A program made the position numbers and the translations under genes. Below, piece after piece: positions 18,083 through 28,537 of a stretch of 64,000 nucleotides of DNA. This DNA comes from Peribacillus kribbensis DSM 17871 (GTDB lineage Bacteria > Bacillota > Bacilli > Bacillales > DSM-1321). Under the pieces are notes generated by a model. It made no database searches. It had not been told where the DNA came from and saw only the letters and a program-made list of their open reading frames with translations. Each line of letters begins with the position of its first letter. The first letter of the stretch is position 1. The stretch lies in contig NZ_KE387242.1 of assembly GCF_000430765.1 (NCBI RefSeq), positions 1-64,000 of the forward strand. The letters run 5' to 3'.

Positions 18083-19555
18083 CTATTTCCTAATGGCCCT
18101 CTGAAACTCCGAAGGATAGCAGCCAATAATCTCTGTGAATAGCTTGGTAAAATGTCTTGTGCTGTAATAGCCAACTGTTTCTGCGACTTTTTGAATTTTA
18201 TTATTGGGGTCTGCAAGAAGTTCCTTTGCTTTTAGGATTCTGATTCTGGTTAAATATTTGATGAAGGTGATGCCAATCCTTTTATGAAATAAGGTGCTTA
18301 AGTAATTCGGTGTCACATGAAGCTCCTGTGCAATCTGTCCAATTCCTATATTATCCATATAATTTTCTTCCACATATTTGATCACCTGGTCCACTAAAAA
18401 TTGGCTTCGGTCCTCATCTGTACTATGCTCTTTCAACAGGTTATCCCCGCACTTCATCAACGCAGCAGCCCACTCTGTAGGTAATTGTTTCGCTCTCAGG
18501 CTGCATGGGATGACACAGTTTAGGAATTCCCTGACTCTTTCTTGTACGGAGTCAGAATCAATTGTAAGTATGTATTTTTCAACGTCATCAATCGTTTTCA
18601 TATAGGTTAAGGATGATTTAGCCTGATAGGAATCTGATAATTTAATGAGTGCGGAGACCAGTCGATAATAAGCCGGGTCTTTTTTTAGCTTATTTAGTTG
18701 TTCGGCGTTAATGATCTTTTTTAATCCGCCTATAGTTCTAAAAGGAGCGATGTCCCTTAATTCAGAGATCATGTTCTTGCTGTTTTCCAGACTTGAGTAT
18801 GTACCGATCAGGATTGTCACAGAAAAATCATCCTTGCAGAAGTCTTGAAGGATTTTCTGGATTTTGGCTAAGGATGTTGGGAGGGATTTGTCTCTTATTT
18901 TATCTTGGTATATATCACCGACTGTAATATATGCAAATTCGTTGTGGGACAGTGGAAAAAAAGCGGACCTGGATTGGGATTCCTCTGTAATCTGCTGGAC
19001 GTGGCTGCAAAAGCTGGATAATGCCTCTGCTTTTTTTGCCTCCTCTAATCGGCTGTCGATTACAACTAAGGCATGATGCAGCTCCGTATGCTGAAGGTTC
19101 CGGCTCAGTTCATTTACCGTTTTAACACCGTGGAAAAGGGCACTCATATCATGTTCAAATTCTTTATTTACTTTTGTCCGGTATTCCTGCTGTGCCTTAA
19201 AGGTTTTTTCGAGACTGGCCTGCAGATCCTCTGGGCTGACTGGCTTTAGCAGATAACCCGATGCACCCAGTCTGATGGCTTCCTGGGCGTAGCTGAATTC
19301 GGAATATCCGGTTAAAATGATCCATTGAGTAGCGGGAGAAAGGACCTGGCCGCACTTAATGGCTTCCAGGCCTGTTAACCCGGGCATCTGGATATCGACA
19401 AAGGCAAGGTCCGGCTGAAACGATTTTACTTTTTCCACCATTTCTAATCCGTTTGCCGCTTCTTCAATGTCTTGAGGGAAACAATCCAGTTCTTCGAGAA
19501 TGCTTTTTAGGCTCTCCCGGATCAGCCATTCGTCATCAGCTAATAAGATTCTCAT
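18083..19555 (-). CDS. AraC-type response regulator (YesN-like)
   Basis: 490 residues. An N-terminal receiver domain (1-120; acidic pair DDE, phospho-acceptor Asp54 in FVDIQMPG, Lys in LKPVSPED) is joined through a long middle region to a C-terminal AraC/XylS double helix-turn-helix (about 385-490, with IGQIAQELHVTPNYLSTLFH). These regulators pair with YesM-type sensors and activate adjacent sugar transport operons. Its start lies inside the 3' end of the sensor gene (20-nt overlap). The target is probably the divergent operon starting at 21476. Confidence 0.93.
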   Translation of the reverse strand: MRILLADDEWLIRESLKSILEELDCFPQDIEEAANGLEMVEKVKSFQPDLAFVDIQMPGLTGLEAIKCGQVLSPATQWIILTGYSEFSYAQEAIRLGASGYLLKPVSPEDLQASLEKTFKAQQEYRTKVNKEFEHDMSALFHGVKTVNELSRNLQHTELHHALVVIDSRLEEAKKAEALSSFCSHVQQITEESQSRSAFFPLSHNEFAYITVGDIYQDKIRDKSLPTSLAKIQKILQDFCKDDFSVTILIGTYSSLENSKNMISELRDIAPFRTIGGLKKIINAEQLNKLKKDPAYYRLVSALIKLSDSYQAKSSLTYMKTIDDVEKYILTIDSDSVQERVREFLNCVIPCSLRAKQLPTEWAAALMKCGDNLLKEHSTDEDRSQFLVDQVIKYVEENYMDNIGIGQIAQELHVTPNYLSTLFHKRIGITFIKYLTRIRILKAKELLADPNNKIQKVAETVGYYSTRHFTKLFTEIIGCYPSEFQRAIRK

Positions 19556-21293
19556 TTTTTCTCACTTCCTTCGCTGGAATTTTTATGATTACGGCCGCGC
19601 CTTTCCCTTCCGCGCTGTCAATGATGAATTGCGGGTTTTGGTAGAGCAGATCCAGGCGGTCCCGTACATTGGAAATGCCGATACTGGTACCCTTGCTTTT
19701 ACTCATTCTTTCTGGATTGAACCCAATGCCATCGTCTTCTATCCTGATGGATAGAAACTTCTCATGATTCTCTGCTGCAAGTCTGGCACTGACCGTCAGC
19801 CTGCATGGCTTAAAGGATGGTTCTATCCCATGAATGATGGAATTCTCAACAAAAGGCTGAATGATCAGCTTGGGAATCAGATAATTCGCTAATTCTTCAT
19901 CATAGTAAAACTCCACAGTCAGCCGGTCTTGAAAGCGTAATTGTTGCAGGCGGCAGTAGCTCTGCAGCAATTCAAAGGAATCCCGGACCGTGGTCCATTC
20001 CTCCTGGCCCATGCTATATCTTAGAAGCTGGCTTAAGGATAGGATGGCCTTTTCTAATGTTTTGCGGTCTCCTATCCGATTTAGGGCGATGAATCCAGAG
20101 AGTGTATTAAATAAGAAATGCGGCTGGATCTGTGATTGCAGTGCGCGAAACTCAGCGTTTCGCTGCTTGATTACCGCCCGGTATTCACGGTTGATCAACT
20201 CATTAATCCTGCTGATCATCGCATTGAAGGAGTTTCCAAGATGGGTGATTTCATCATGGCCGCTTGTATGGATCCTCACATCTAAATCTCCCCGTTCGAC
20301 CTTTTTCATGACCTTCATCATCATTCTGAATGGCTTCACAATCCAGCGGGATAAAATGGAGAATAACATCAGTGTAAGAATCAGCCCGCCAATGGCAAAA
20401 AGAATAGCTGTGAAATAAAACCATTTGACCTTCTGTGATAGCTCCGATTTTGACAGGAGGACGACGATTTTCCAGTCAGCCGGCTGTACCACCTTTGAAA
20501 CTAAAACATATGTATCTCCTTTGCCTTTAATCGTCGTTTTGCCGCTTTTGATTTGTTTTAATACGTCTTTGGAAAAGGGATGGTTGGAATAAAATAATTC
20601 ATTGTCTTCGTTTAATACGGCTGCAAATGATTTAACATTAAACTTAAGATTGCCAAGAATATCGTCTAAAACGGCTGTGTCCGAATCCGCCATTATCACG
20701 GCGAGCGGCTTGTGTGTTTCTGGGTCTCTGATCTGACGGGCTACAGAAAATACTTTTTTAGCTGCAGGCGTTACAAGATAATTTTGCTCATGCGTGCCGA
20801 TAAAAGCAGCTTTGCCGTCAAGGGAAATGGTACGGTGGTACCAATCCTGCCTTGTAAATGGAAAGTACGGGACGGAGCTGGAGAGTGAAGTGTTTTCGAT
20901 ATAAAGAGAGTTATCAGTTGTAAGCATGATCGTGCCTACAATGTCTTTCCGTAAATTTTGAAAATTGGTAGATAGTGAGTATGAAAGAGTTTTTTCAACA
21001 AACATTTTTGTAGCAAGGTCCGCCTTAGGATAATCAGCAGAGGCTTTAGTTTCCAAGGCGTTCATGAAAGAGTCGTTAAAGTAGGGGACGATCGTTATTC
21101 TTTCCAGGTCTTCCAAATAGGTTTCAATGTTCCTGCCGGCCGACGTTACGGTTGTTTCGGTAAGGGTCTCTGTTTCTTTTTCCATCAGGTCCTGATAGTA
21201 AAAGGGCATTAAAAAAGAGATAATCAGGACTGGGACAATGATGGTCAGCACATAAAAGATGGTTAGTTTCGATTGAAGGGATGATAGTTTCAT
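19536..21293 (-). CDS. Sensor histidine kinase (YesM-like)
   Basis: 585 residues. TM1 (about 10-32), an extracellular dCache-like sensor domain (33-280), TM2 (about 285-310), HAMP (about 310-365, RWIVKPFRMMMKVMKKVERG), a His_kinase domain with the phospho-acceptor in QIQPHFLFNT (near residue 392) and an HATPase domain with VENSIIHGIEP and GIGISNVRDRL. It senses an outside sugar signal or a loaded binding protein. It is transcribed with the YesN-like gene and is divergent from the sugar importer, so it most likely senses the oligosaccharide that the importer takes up. Confidence 0.93.
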   Translation of the reverse strand: MKLSSLQSKLTIFYVLTIIVPVLIISFLMPFYYQDLMEKETETLTETTVTSAGRNIETYLEDLERITIVPYFNDSFMNALETKASADYPKADLATKMFVEKTLSYSLSTNFQNLRKDIVGTIMLTTDNSLYIENTSLSSSVPYFPFTRQDWYHRTISLDGKAAFIGTHEQNYLVTPAAKKVFSVARQIRDPETHKPLAVIMADSDTAVLDDILGNLKFNVKSFAAVLNEDNELFYSNHPFSKDVLKQIKSGKTTIKGKGDTYVLVSKVVQPADWKIVVLLSKSELSQKVKWFYFTAILFAIGGLILTLMLFSILSRWIVKPFRMMMKVMKKVERGDLDVRIHTSGHDEITHLGNSFNAMISRINELINREYRAVIKQRNAEFRALQSQIQPHFLFNTLSGFIALNRIGDRKTLEKAILSLSQLLRYSMGQEEWTTVRDSFELLQSYCRLQQLRFQDRLTVEFYYDEELANYLIPKLIIQPFVENSIIHGIEPSFKPCRLTVSARLAAENHEKFLSIRIEDDGIGFNPERMSKSKGTSIGISNVRDRLDLLYQNPQFIIDSAEGKGAAVIIKIPAKEVRKNENLIS

Positions 21294-21359
21294 AAGTTTT
21301 GCCCGCCTTTATCTTTATCTAAAAGAATAAGAGAAGCAAAATATCTTGTCAACAGTAAA

Positions 21360-21373
21360 AATAAGCGCTTTCA
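21360..21373 (-). promoter_or_regulatory. cre box 1 in the divergent promoter region
   Basis: Read on the minus strand, TGAAAGCGCTTATT fits the cre core (TGAAAGCG-CTT) well, with weaker last bases. It lies between the sensor kinase and the binding-protein gene. Confidence 0.5.
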
Positions 21374-21390
21374 GTGTAGATTTGGTACAT

Positions 21391-21420
21391 TTGAAAGCGG
21401 TTTCCTAGGTGATACACTTT
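21391..21420 (+). promoter_or_regulatory. Promoter of the sugar ABC operon overlapped by cre box 2
   Basis: TTGAAA (21391-21396), a 16-nt spacer and an extended -10 TGATACACT (TACACT at 21413-21418). The cre-like TGAAAGCGGTTTCC (21392-21405) covers the -35 box, so CcpA would compete with RNA polymerase. The 12-mer GTGATACACTTT recurs at 35493-35504 in front of the GH95-like gene. Confidence 0.6.
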
Positions 21421-21475
21421 TATCAACAGCAGAAAATCATGCTGAGTAAATAAGAAAAAAGAGGGGGAAGCAGCA

Positions 21476-22732
21476 ATGAAAAAAAGCCTGATGATTGTGA
21501 TGATTGTATTATTGAGCATTGGCATTTTCGGATGTTCAAACGGATCGGATAAGACAAATGCAAGCGGAGGCTCAGTCAAATTGACTGTTGCGTCATCGAC
21601 AGCCGACCAGGGAATGAAAACAGCCCTGACGGACGTGGTCAAAGCGTTTGAAAAAGAAAACCCGGATATAAAGGTGGATCTGCAATTTCCAGGTTCAAAC
21701 TATGAAAATATCTTAAAAATGAAAATGGCTTCCAATGACCTGCCAGATTTGTTTGATACCCACGGCTGGGCCATCAAGCGTTATGGAAACTATCTGGCTG
21801 ACCTTAGCGGAGAGAAATGGGCCGCAAATCTATCAGATACAATTAAACCCGTTATTACGGATGATAAAGGCAAGTTATATGCTCTGCCGCTAAATGAAGC
21901 GAAAGAAGGCGTCCTTTATAATGTTGATGTCTTGAAAAAGTATAACATTGAAATTCCAAAAACCTTCGATGAACTGGTCGCTGCTTCTGAAAAGATTGTC
22001 AAGGAAAGCAAGGGTGAGGTGACGCCATTCTACTTTGCTGCACTTGACTCCTGGACCATCGGCCAATACTTTGATTATTTCGCCAATCCATTATTAATCA
22101 GTCCGAAGCAGAATGAAGCAGAGGCCTTGCAGAACGGATCCTTCGACTGGACAAAATGGACATTCCTTCCGGAAAATTTCAAGAAATTCTATGATAAAAA
22201 ACTCATCAATCAAGACATGCTGACTGCCAAATATGTGGATGAAGCAAAACTATTTGCCGAGAATAAATTGGCATTCGCCCTTCACGCTCCTGCCTCCATC
22301 GCAGATGTGAAGAAAATCAATCCAGATGCAAAGATGGGAGTATTCCCGATTCCATCGATAAAAGCAGGCGATGAGCCGACATTCGTAGGTGGCGAGCGTT
22401 TCACATTAGGCTTGTGGAAAGACACAAAGCATGCAAAAGAAGCTAAAAAGCTGCTTGATTTCATAGCCAAAGAAGATAATATCAAGAAAATTTCTGATAC
22501 CACGCTTGCTCCTGCTCCATTTAAAGGTATTACCGCTGGCGGAGAATTTGCCCCTTTCTATGATCAATATAAGCAGAACCGTGTACTGCCGTACTTTGAC
22601 AGGCTATATCTGCCAAACGGAATGTGGGATGTCATGTGTACGCTCGGGCAGGATCTGATCGCTGGCAATATTACTCCAAAAGAGTACTCGTCCAAGATGA
22701 AAGCGGAAGTTGAGCGTTTGAGTAAGAAATAA
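21476..22732 (+). CDS. Extracellular sugar-binding lipoprotein of an ABC importer
   Basis: 418 residues with a lipoprotein signal (lipobox GIFGC, Cys about residue 20). The mature part is a family-1 solute-binding protein (DLPDLFDTHGWAIKRYGNY, ALPLNEAKEGVLYNVDVLKK). It captures sugars or oligosaccharides outside the membrane and hands them to the two permeases that follow. Alpha-galactosidase and L-fucose genes downstream suggest an alpha-galactosyl and/or fucosyl oligosaccharide as ligand. A strong GAGGGGGAA site precedes the ATG. Confidence 0.92.
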   Translation: MKKSLMIVMIVLLSIGIFGCSNGSDKTNASGGSVKLTVASSTADQGMKTALTDVVKAFEKENPDIKVDLQFPGSNYENILKMKMASNDLPDLFDTHGWAIKRYGNYLADLSGEKWAANLSDTIKPVITDDKGKLYALPLNEAKEGVLYNVDVLKKYNIEIPKTFDELVAASEKIVKESKGEVTPFYFAALDSWTIGQYFDYFANPLLISPKQNEAEALQNGSFDWTKWTFLPENFKKFYDKKLINQDMLTAKYVDEAKLFAENKLAFALHAPASIADVKKINPDAKMGVFPIPSIKAGDEPTFVGGERFTLGLWKDTKHAKEAKKLLDFIAKEDNIKKISDTTLAPAPFKGITAGGEFAPFYDQYKQNRVLPYFDRLYLPNGMWDVMCTLGQDLIAGNITPKEYSSKMKAEVERLSKK

Positions 22733-22801
22733 GAAGGAACCGGAAGGGGGAGAGCGATCTCCCCTTTATTACCAGCCAAACTAAAGAGGGGAGAGCTTGA
22801 C

Positions 22802-23752
22802 ATGCAGACCGAATTAAGCCATAAAAGCGAGATCTCCACGATTCGGGACCATAACGTTATAAATGTGAAACTCCGTAAAAAAAAGGTGAAGTCCGTTTTC
22901 TGGATCAATTTATTATATTTGCCGGCACTTCTATTGTTTTGTGTTTTTATTTTTTATCCGTTCTTTAAGGGTATTGTCATATCTTTTACAAACTGGGATG
23001 GGTATTCACAGGATTACAGCTGGATCGGCCTCGAAAATTATAAAAGAATGCTGGCCGATACAAATATAGGCACGGTCATTAAGAATACTCTTATCTATGG
23101 AGTAGGAAGTACTGTTTTACAGAATTTGATAGGGCTCATGTATGCGCTCCTGCTCAACCAAAGCCTCAAAACAAGGGGACTTACAAGGACCATCGTCTAT
23201 CTGCCCGTCATTATCAGTCCACTGATCATGGGGTACATATGGTATTTTATTTTTCAATTCAATGGCGGGGCGCTGAATGACATTATCCTGCTGTTCAGGG
23301 ATAAGCCTGTCAACCTGCTATCCATGCCGGATGTGAATGTTTGGATCATAACCTTCGTCAATACGTTTCAATTTCTTGGGATTGCCATGACGATTTACCT
23401 CGCCGGTCTTCAGTCCATTCCTACAGATTATTATGAAGCAGCAAGTCTGGATGGAGCATCGAGTTTTTCGAAATTCAGGCATATTACATTGCCCATGCTG
23501 GCACCTTCCATCACCATCAACATTGTTTTAAATATCATCGGCGGTCTTAAGCTTTTCGATGTGATTGTCGCCATGACTAACGGCGGCCCCGGTTATGCAT
23601 CTCAGTCCTTGTCGACCATGATGTATCAAACCTACTTTGCCCGCCAGGATGCGGGGTACGCTGCTTCAATCGGCAACCTGATGTTTGTCCTGATCAGTAT
23701 CATCAGTTTGGCTGCACTTGTTTATTTACGGAGAAGGGAGATTGCCCGATGA
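22802..23752 (+). CDS. ABC sugar importer permease 1
   Basis: 316 residues, MalF/UgpA type, with six membrane segments after a basic N terminus. The EAA loop that contacts the ATPase is [20 protein letters not shown]. It overlaps the next permease gene by 4 nt. The start is ATG 22802 with AGAGGGGAG upstream. Confidence 0.92.
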   Translation: MQTELSHKSEISTIRDHNVINVKLRKKKVKSVFWINLLYLPALLLFCVFIFYPFFKGIVISFTNWDGYSQDYSWIGLENYKRMLADTNIGTVIKNTLIYGVGSTVLQNLIGLMYALLLNQSLKTRGLTRTIVYLPVIISPLIMGYIWYFIFQFNGGALNDIILLFRDKPVNLLSMPDVNVWIITFVNTFQFLGIAMTIYLAGLQSIPTDYYEAASLDGASSFSKFRHITLPMLAPSITINIVLNIIGGLKLFDVIVAMTNGGPGYASQSLSTMMYQTYFARQDAGYAASIGNLMFVLISIISLAALVYLRRREIAR

Positions 23753-24564
23753 AAAGCAAGAAATCACTGGTTCTTATCCTGTCCATCATCATCAGTATTT
23801 TTCACATGATCCCTTTGTATCTGCTAGTAAGCACAGCCTTTAAGAATGACAGTGACACTAGTTCGAAATGGAGGCTGCCCGATTATGTATTTACCGGGAA
23901 TTTCAAAAATGCCTGGGAAAATGCTCATTTAGGCAGTGCCTTTTTCAATAATATCGTTATTACCGTTACAAGCGTGATTCTTGTCGTGATTATCGGTGCC
24001 CTCGCTTCTTATCCATTGGCAAGGTATCAGACCAAGCTGAACAAATTCATGTACATCGTATTTATTTCAGCCTTGATCGTCCCGCCGCTGACCATTCTTG
24101 TTCCTCTGTATCAGTTTATCGTCGATCTTGGAGGGCTGAACTCTTATTGGGCCATGATTGCCTTGAATGTAACCTTTAACCTGCCGATTACAATCTTCTT
24201 GTATACCGGTTTTATCGGGACGATTCCCCGTGAGCTGGATGAGGCAGCCATGATTGATGGAGCCTCCCGGATCGGTCTGTTTTTTAAAATCATTCTGCCG
24301 CTCTTAAAGCCGGTGACGGTGACAACCATTATTTTATCTGGTGTGGCGGTATGGAATGATTATCAGTTTTCGGTATTTTTCCTTCAGGATAGTGAGAGGC
24401 TGACGATCACCGTCGCCCTTTCCCAGTTCTTCTCTCAATATAACAACAACCTAGGCTGGGTAGCGGCCGGTTCTTTGTTAGGAATGCTTCCGCTTACCAT
24501 TCTTTATCTGTTCCTGCAGCGGTATTTCATTCAAGGCTTGTCTGCCGGGGCGGTTAAAGATTAA
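23749..24564 (+). CDS. ABC sugar importer permease 2
   Basis: 271 residues, MalG/UgpE type, with six membrane segments. Its EAA loop is [20 protein letters not shown]. It forms the heterodimeric channel with the preceding permease. No ATP-binding subunit is encoded in the locus. In Bacillus such importers usually share a general ATPase (MsmX type) encoded elsewhere, and that is the likely situation here. Confidence 0.92.
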   Translation: MKSKKSLVLILSIIISIFHMIPLYLLVSTAFKNDSDTSSKWRLPDYVFTGNFKNAWENAHLGSAFFNNIVITVTSVILVVIIGALASYPLARYQTKLNKFMYIVFISALIVPPLTILVPLYQFIVDLGGLNSYWAMIALNVTFNLPITIFLYTGFIGTIPRELDEAAMIDGASRIGLFFKIILPLLKPVTVTTIILSGVAVWNDYQFSVFFLQDSERLTITVALSQFFSQYNNNLGWVAAGSLLGMLPLTILYLFLQRYFIQGLSAGAVKD

Positions 24565-24596
24565 TAGTGCACGATTATTTGAAAGAGGTGACAGCT

Positions 24597-26882
24597 ATGC
24601 AAACTGTACGTTTCGATGCAAAGGAAACTGGAAAGCAAACGGGGATTCAGTTCAATGAAAAAACCAAGGAATTCCATATTCAAGGGAAAGACTTTAGCTA
24701 TATCTTTACCATTCTAAAAAACAATCAGCTGGGACATTTGTATTATGGAAAAAGAGTTCATCACAGCCCATCCTTTTCCCATCTATTCACATCTGAACCA
24801 AAGGCAACCGCCTCCTGTGTTTTTGAAGGGGATATTGCCTTCTCACTCGATTTGATCAAGCAGGAATATCCCTCCTATGGTACAACCGATTATCGGGAGC
24901 CTGCCTATCAACTTTTTCAGGAGAACGGAAGCCGTATTACCCATTTTGAGTACAAAAGCCACCGGATCTATCCTGGCAAGCCGGCCCTTGAGGGGCTGCC
25001 GGCAGTCTATACAGAGACTGAGGATGAAGCAGAAACACTTGAAATCACCCTTATTGACATGCTGCTGCAGGCAGAAATCATACTGCTATACAGCGTTTAC
25101 AAGGATCTTAATGTACTGGCGAGGTCTGCCAGAGTCGTTAACCATGGTTCTCAAAAGCTGAATCTTACCCGGGTTATGAGTGCGAATGTCGACTTTTTTG
25201 ACTCGGATTATGACATGGTGCAGCTTTCAGGTGCATGGGCAAGGGAGCGCCATATGGTCACCAGAAGTCTTGTGCCCGGGATCCAAAGTATTTCCAGTAC
25301 CAGAGGAACGAGCAGCACGCAGCAAAACCCATTCTTTGCCTTAAAGAGAAAAAAGACCGATGAACATAAGGGGGAGGTATTTGGCTTCAGCCTGGTATAC
25401 AGCGGAAACTTCCTTGCCCAGGTAGAGGTTGATCAATACGGTGTTGCCCGCGGAAGCATTGGAATTAACCCCTTTGATTTTAATTGGCTTCTTGAAGGCG
25501 GGGAGAGCTTTCAGACACCTGAAGCGGTCTTAGTCTACTCCGATCAGGGATTAAATGGACTGAGCCAGACCTACCACCAGCTGTACCGAACGAGATTGGC
25601 TAAAGGAAGGTGGCGCGATCAGGCCAGGCCTGTATTGCTCAATAATTGGGAAGCCACTTATTTTGATTTTGATGAAGAAAAAATTCTTACCATTGCGAGA
25701 GAAGCCAGGGAGCTGGGGATAGAGTTGTTTGTCCTGGATGATGGCTGGTTCGGAAACAGGGACAATGACAAAACATCCCTTGGTGATTGGGTGGCGGATC
25801 ATAAGAAACTGCCAAACGGCATTGGAGGGCTGGCAAGGAAAATCAATGACTTGGGCTTGAGATTTGGTTTGTGGTTTGAGCCGGAAATGGTCTCTAAGGC
25901 AAGCAGCCTGTACGAGGAGCATCCGGATTGGATCATCCATGTTCCGGGCCGACAGGCATCCCATGGCCGCAATCAATTTGTCCTGGATTACTCCAGGAAG
26001 GAAGTCGTCGATTATATATACGAAATGATGGCCGCAGTGTTAAGGGAAGCCCCGGTTTCCTATGTGAAATGGGATATGAACCGGTATATGACGGAGATTG
26101 GCTCTCCTGCCCTAGCAGCCGCCAGGCAGCGGGAAATCCCGCATCGTTATATTTTGGGAGTCTATCAGCTCTATGACCGATTGACAAAGGAATTCCCTGA
26201 GGTCCTGTTTGAATCATGCGCGAGCGGCGGTGCACGATTTGATCCGGGAATGCTGTATTATGCGCCGCAGGCATGGACAAGCGATGACACGGATGCAGTG
26301 GAGCGCTTGAGGATCCAGTATGGCACCTCCCTCGTCTATCCGCTCAGCTCGATGGGTGCCCATGTCTCAGCAGTTCCCAATCATCAGGTAAAAAGGCACA
26401 CCAGCCTAGAGACAAGGGGAAATACCGCTTATTTCGGGATGCTTGGCTATGAGCTGGACGTGACTAAGATGACAGATGATGAAAAACAATTGGTTAAAGA
26501 ACAAATCTCTTTTTACAAGAAAAATAGAGAGCTGATTCAGAACGGAACATTTTACAGGCTGATAAGCCCATTTGAAGGAGCCGGGAATGCTACGGCGTGG
26601 ATCGTGGTTTCACATGACCGGAAGGAGGCGCTGGCAGGTTACTTCCAGGTGCTGGCGGAACCAAACCCAGGATACTCAAGACTTCTCCTAATAGGGCTTG
26701 CAGAAGACATTCAGTATCGTGTAGACGGACTCGATGGGACGTTTTACGGCAGTGTGCTGATGAATGCAGGCATCCATTTTAAGGGTGAATTTTCCGGCAT
26801 TGAAGCAGAAGGAATCGAGTATGGCGGAGACTTTTCCTCCAGAATATTTAAGCTTGAGGCAGTAAAGGAGCCTGCAAGGTGA
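24597..26882 (+). CDS. Alpha-galactosidase, GH36
   Basis: 761 residues from ATG 24597, chosen because AGAGGTG sits 6 nt upstream; an in-frame GTG at 24567 has no ribosome site. An N-terminal beta-sandwich is followed by a (beta/alpha)8 barrel with the nucleophile motif KWDMNR (Asp493) and the acid/base motif SCASGGARFD (Asp549), then a C-terminal beta domain. No signal peptide, so it acts in the cytoplasm on imported alpha-galactosides. It starts soon after the permease and is translationally coupled to the lactonase gene. Confidence 0.95.
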   Translation: MQTVRFDAKETGKQTGIQFNEKTKEFHIQGKDFSYIFTILKNNQLGHLYYGKRVHHSPSFSHLFTSEPKATASCVFEGDIAFSLDLIKQEYPSYGTTDYREPAYQLFQENGSRITHFEYKSHRIYPGKPALEGLPAVYTETEDEAETLEITLIDMLLQAEIILLYSVYKDLNVLARSARVVNHGSQKLNLTRVMSANVDFFDSDYDMVQLSGAWARERHMVTRSLVPGIQSISSTRGTSSTQQNPFFALKRKKTDEHKGEVFGFSLVYSGNFLAQVEVDQYGVARGSIGINPFDFNWLLEGGESFQTPEAVLVYSDQGLNGLSQTYHQLYRTRLAKGRWRDQARPVLLNNWEATYFDFDEEKILTIAREARELGIELFVLDDGWFGNRDNDKTSLGDWVADHKKLPNGIGGLARKINDLGLRFGLWFEPEMVSKASSLYEEHPDWIIHVPGRQASHGRNQFVLDYSRKEVVDYIYEMMAAVLREAPVSYVKWDMNRYMTEIGSPALAAARQREIPHRYILGVYQLYDRLTKEFPEVLFESCASGGARFDPGMLYYAPQAWTSDDTDAVERLRIQYGTSLVYPLSSMGAHVSAVPNHQVKRHTSLETRGNTAYFGMLGYELDVTKMTDDEKQLVKEQISFYKKNRELIQNGTFYRLISPFEGAGNATAWIVVSHDRKEALAGYFQVLAEPNPGYSRLLLIGLAEDIQYRVDGLDGTFYGSVLMNAGIHFKGEFSGIEAEGIEYGGDFSSRIFKLEAVKEPAR

Positions 26883-27718
26883 GAGTGGATGCTCATCAGC
26901 ATTTCTGGAGGCTGGACCGGGGGGATTATGGGTGGCTGACGCCTGAGTTCGGGATGTTATATCAAGACTTTTTGCCTGATCAGATACGGCCTCATCTTCT
27001 AAAGCACGATATACAAAGGACCATATTGGTCCAAGCAGCCCCGACAATAGCAGAGACTGAATATTTACTATCGCTTTATGCGAGGTATGATTTCATTGCC
27101 GGAGTGGTGGGCTGGCTTGATTTAGAAGCGGGTGAGTTTAAGAAGGAATTTGAAAGGCTGCTGGATGATCAGGGATTTGTGGGGATCAGGCCGATGCTTC
27201 AGGACCTGGAGGATGACCAATGGATCCTAAGGCCGGACGTCCTGAAAAGCATCGAGATCCTGGCAGAGAGAGACTTTCCCATTGATCTTCTTATAAAACC
27301 GCGCCACCTGCCCCATATCCGGACACTCATGCGCGAATTCCCGGAATTAAGGGCGGTCATTAATCATATCGCAAAGCCGGATATTTCTTCCGGTTTGGAT
27401 AAAGAGTGGAAAGAGGGAATTGAGGAGCTGGCAGGTTATCCTCATATCATGTGCAAGCTGTCGGGCATAATTACGGAGGCAGCACAGCCCTATTCAGTTT
27501 CACAAATACGGCCATTTGTCCACCACGTTGTGGAGGCCTTTGGGAAGGACCGGGTTATGTTCGGCAGTGATTGGCCGGTCTGCCTGCTGGCCGGAAGCTA
27601 TGATGATGTGTATGGGGCTTTGAGGAATACATTGCCTGACTCCATTGACCTGCAAAAACTATTTGGTGAAAATGCTGCACGGTTCTACCAGCTAAAGACA
27701 AAGGGGGGATGTACATGA
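26879..27718 (+). CDS. Amidohydrolase-family sugar lactonase (candidate L-fuconolactonase)
   Basis: 279 residues of the amidohydrolase-2 family (COG3618). Metal-site elements are VDAHQHFW at the N terminus, VINHIAKPD in the middle and MFGSDWPVC near the C terminus. This subfamily contains L-fucono-1,5-lactonase and L-rhamnono-lactonase, which hydrolyse the lactone made by a sugar dehydrogenase. The GTG start overlaps the GH36 stop by 4 nt. Position between an SDR gene and a sugar-acid dehydratase, with FucU nearby, favours L-fuconolactone as substrate. Confidence 0.8.
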   Translation: MRVDAHQHFWRLDRGDYGWLTPEFGMLYQDFLPDQIRPHLLKHDIQRTILVQAAPTIAETEYLLSLYARYDFIAGVVGWLDLEAGEFKKEFERLLDDQGFVGIRPMLQDLEDDQWILRPDVLKSIEILAERDFPIDLLIKPRHLPHIRTLMREFPELRAVINHIAKPDISSGLDKEWKEGIEELAGYPHIMCKLSGIITEAAQPYSVSQIRPFVHHVVEAFGKDRVMFGSDWPVCLLAGSYDDVYGALRNTLPDSIDLQKLFGENAARFYQLKTKGGCT

Positions 27719-28515
27719 GACTGCAAGCTAAAGCTGCTGTCATAACAGGCGGCGGAAGCGGGATCGGCGCTGCAGCGGCGGAGGTGTTTGCCCGGGAAGG
27801 CGCCAAGGTGGTCATCGCTGATCTGAATGAAGAAAAGCTAAGTCAAACGGTTGAAGATCTGCTGAGTAAAGGATTTTGGGCGTACGGGATAAATTGCGAT
27901 GTCAGCAGCGAAGAAGATGTTGAGAAGTTAATTCTGCAAACCGTTCAAAAATGCGGGAAACTCGATGTGATATTCAACAATGCCGGGACCATTTTACCTA
28001 AACCGCTTGAACAGGTGGATGGGGACGAATGGGACCGGCTCTTCCAAATCAATGTGAAAAGCATGTACTTGACTACGAAATTTGCCATTTCCCACTTGAA
28101 GAAGAATAAGGGTGCGATTATCAATATGGCTTCCATGACAGGCGTTGTCGGCCAGCAGTACAATGCGGCCTATTCGGCCACAAAGGGTGCCATTATTGCC
28201 CTTACCAAAACCATGGCCATTGATTATGCACCATATGGGGTCAGGGTGAATTGCATCAGCCCCGCTGGAGTGCGTACCCCCTTATTAGACACATGGCTTA
28301 AGCAGCAGGAGAATCCTGTAAAGGCAAGCGAAGCCCAGGACCGTTCCCATATGCTGGGCCGTACAGCCGACTCAGAGGAAATTGCAAGGGTGGCTCTTTT
28401 TCTGGCGAGTGAAGATGCTTCCTTTGTAACGGGAGAAAATATCGTGTGTGACGGAGGCGCGGCGCTTGGATATGCAGCAGGACCGAAGCCGGAATGGAGC
28501 AGGGTACCAATTTAA
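27715..28515 (+). CDS. SDR-family dehydrogenase 1 (L-fucose pathway)
   Basis: 266 residues, a classical short-chain dehydrogenase with cofactor motif TGGGSGIG, NNAG, and catalytic YSATK. ATG 27715 is chosen because AAAGGGGGG lies 6 nt upstream; the ATG at 27709 directly abuts that site. An acidic residue after beta-2 (VVIADLNE) favours NAD(H). In the oxidative L-fucose pathway there are two SDR steps, L-fucose 1-dehydrogenase and 2-keto-3-deoxy-L-fuconate 4-dehydrogenase; which one this is cannot be settled by reading. Confidence 0.8.
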   Translation: MRLQAKAAVITGGGSGIGAAAAEVFAREGAKVVIADLNEEKLSQTVEDLLSKGFWAYGINCDVSSEEDVEKLILQTVQKCGKLDVIFNNAGTILPKPLEQVDGDEWDRLFQINVKSMYLTTKFAISHLKKNKGAIINMASMTGVVGQQYNAAYSATKGAIIALTKTMAIDYAPYGVRVNCISPAGVRTPLLDTWLKQQENPVKASEAQDRSHMLGRTADSEEIARVALFLASEDASFVTGENIVCDGGAALGYAAGPKPEWSRVPI

Positions 28516-28537
28516 TTCAAGAAAAGGGGTCATAACC

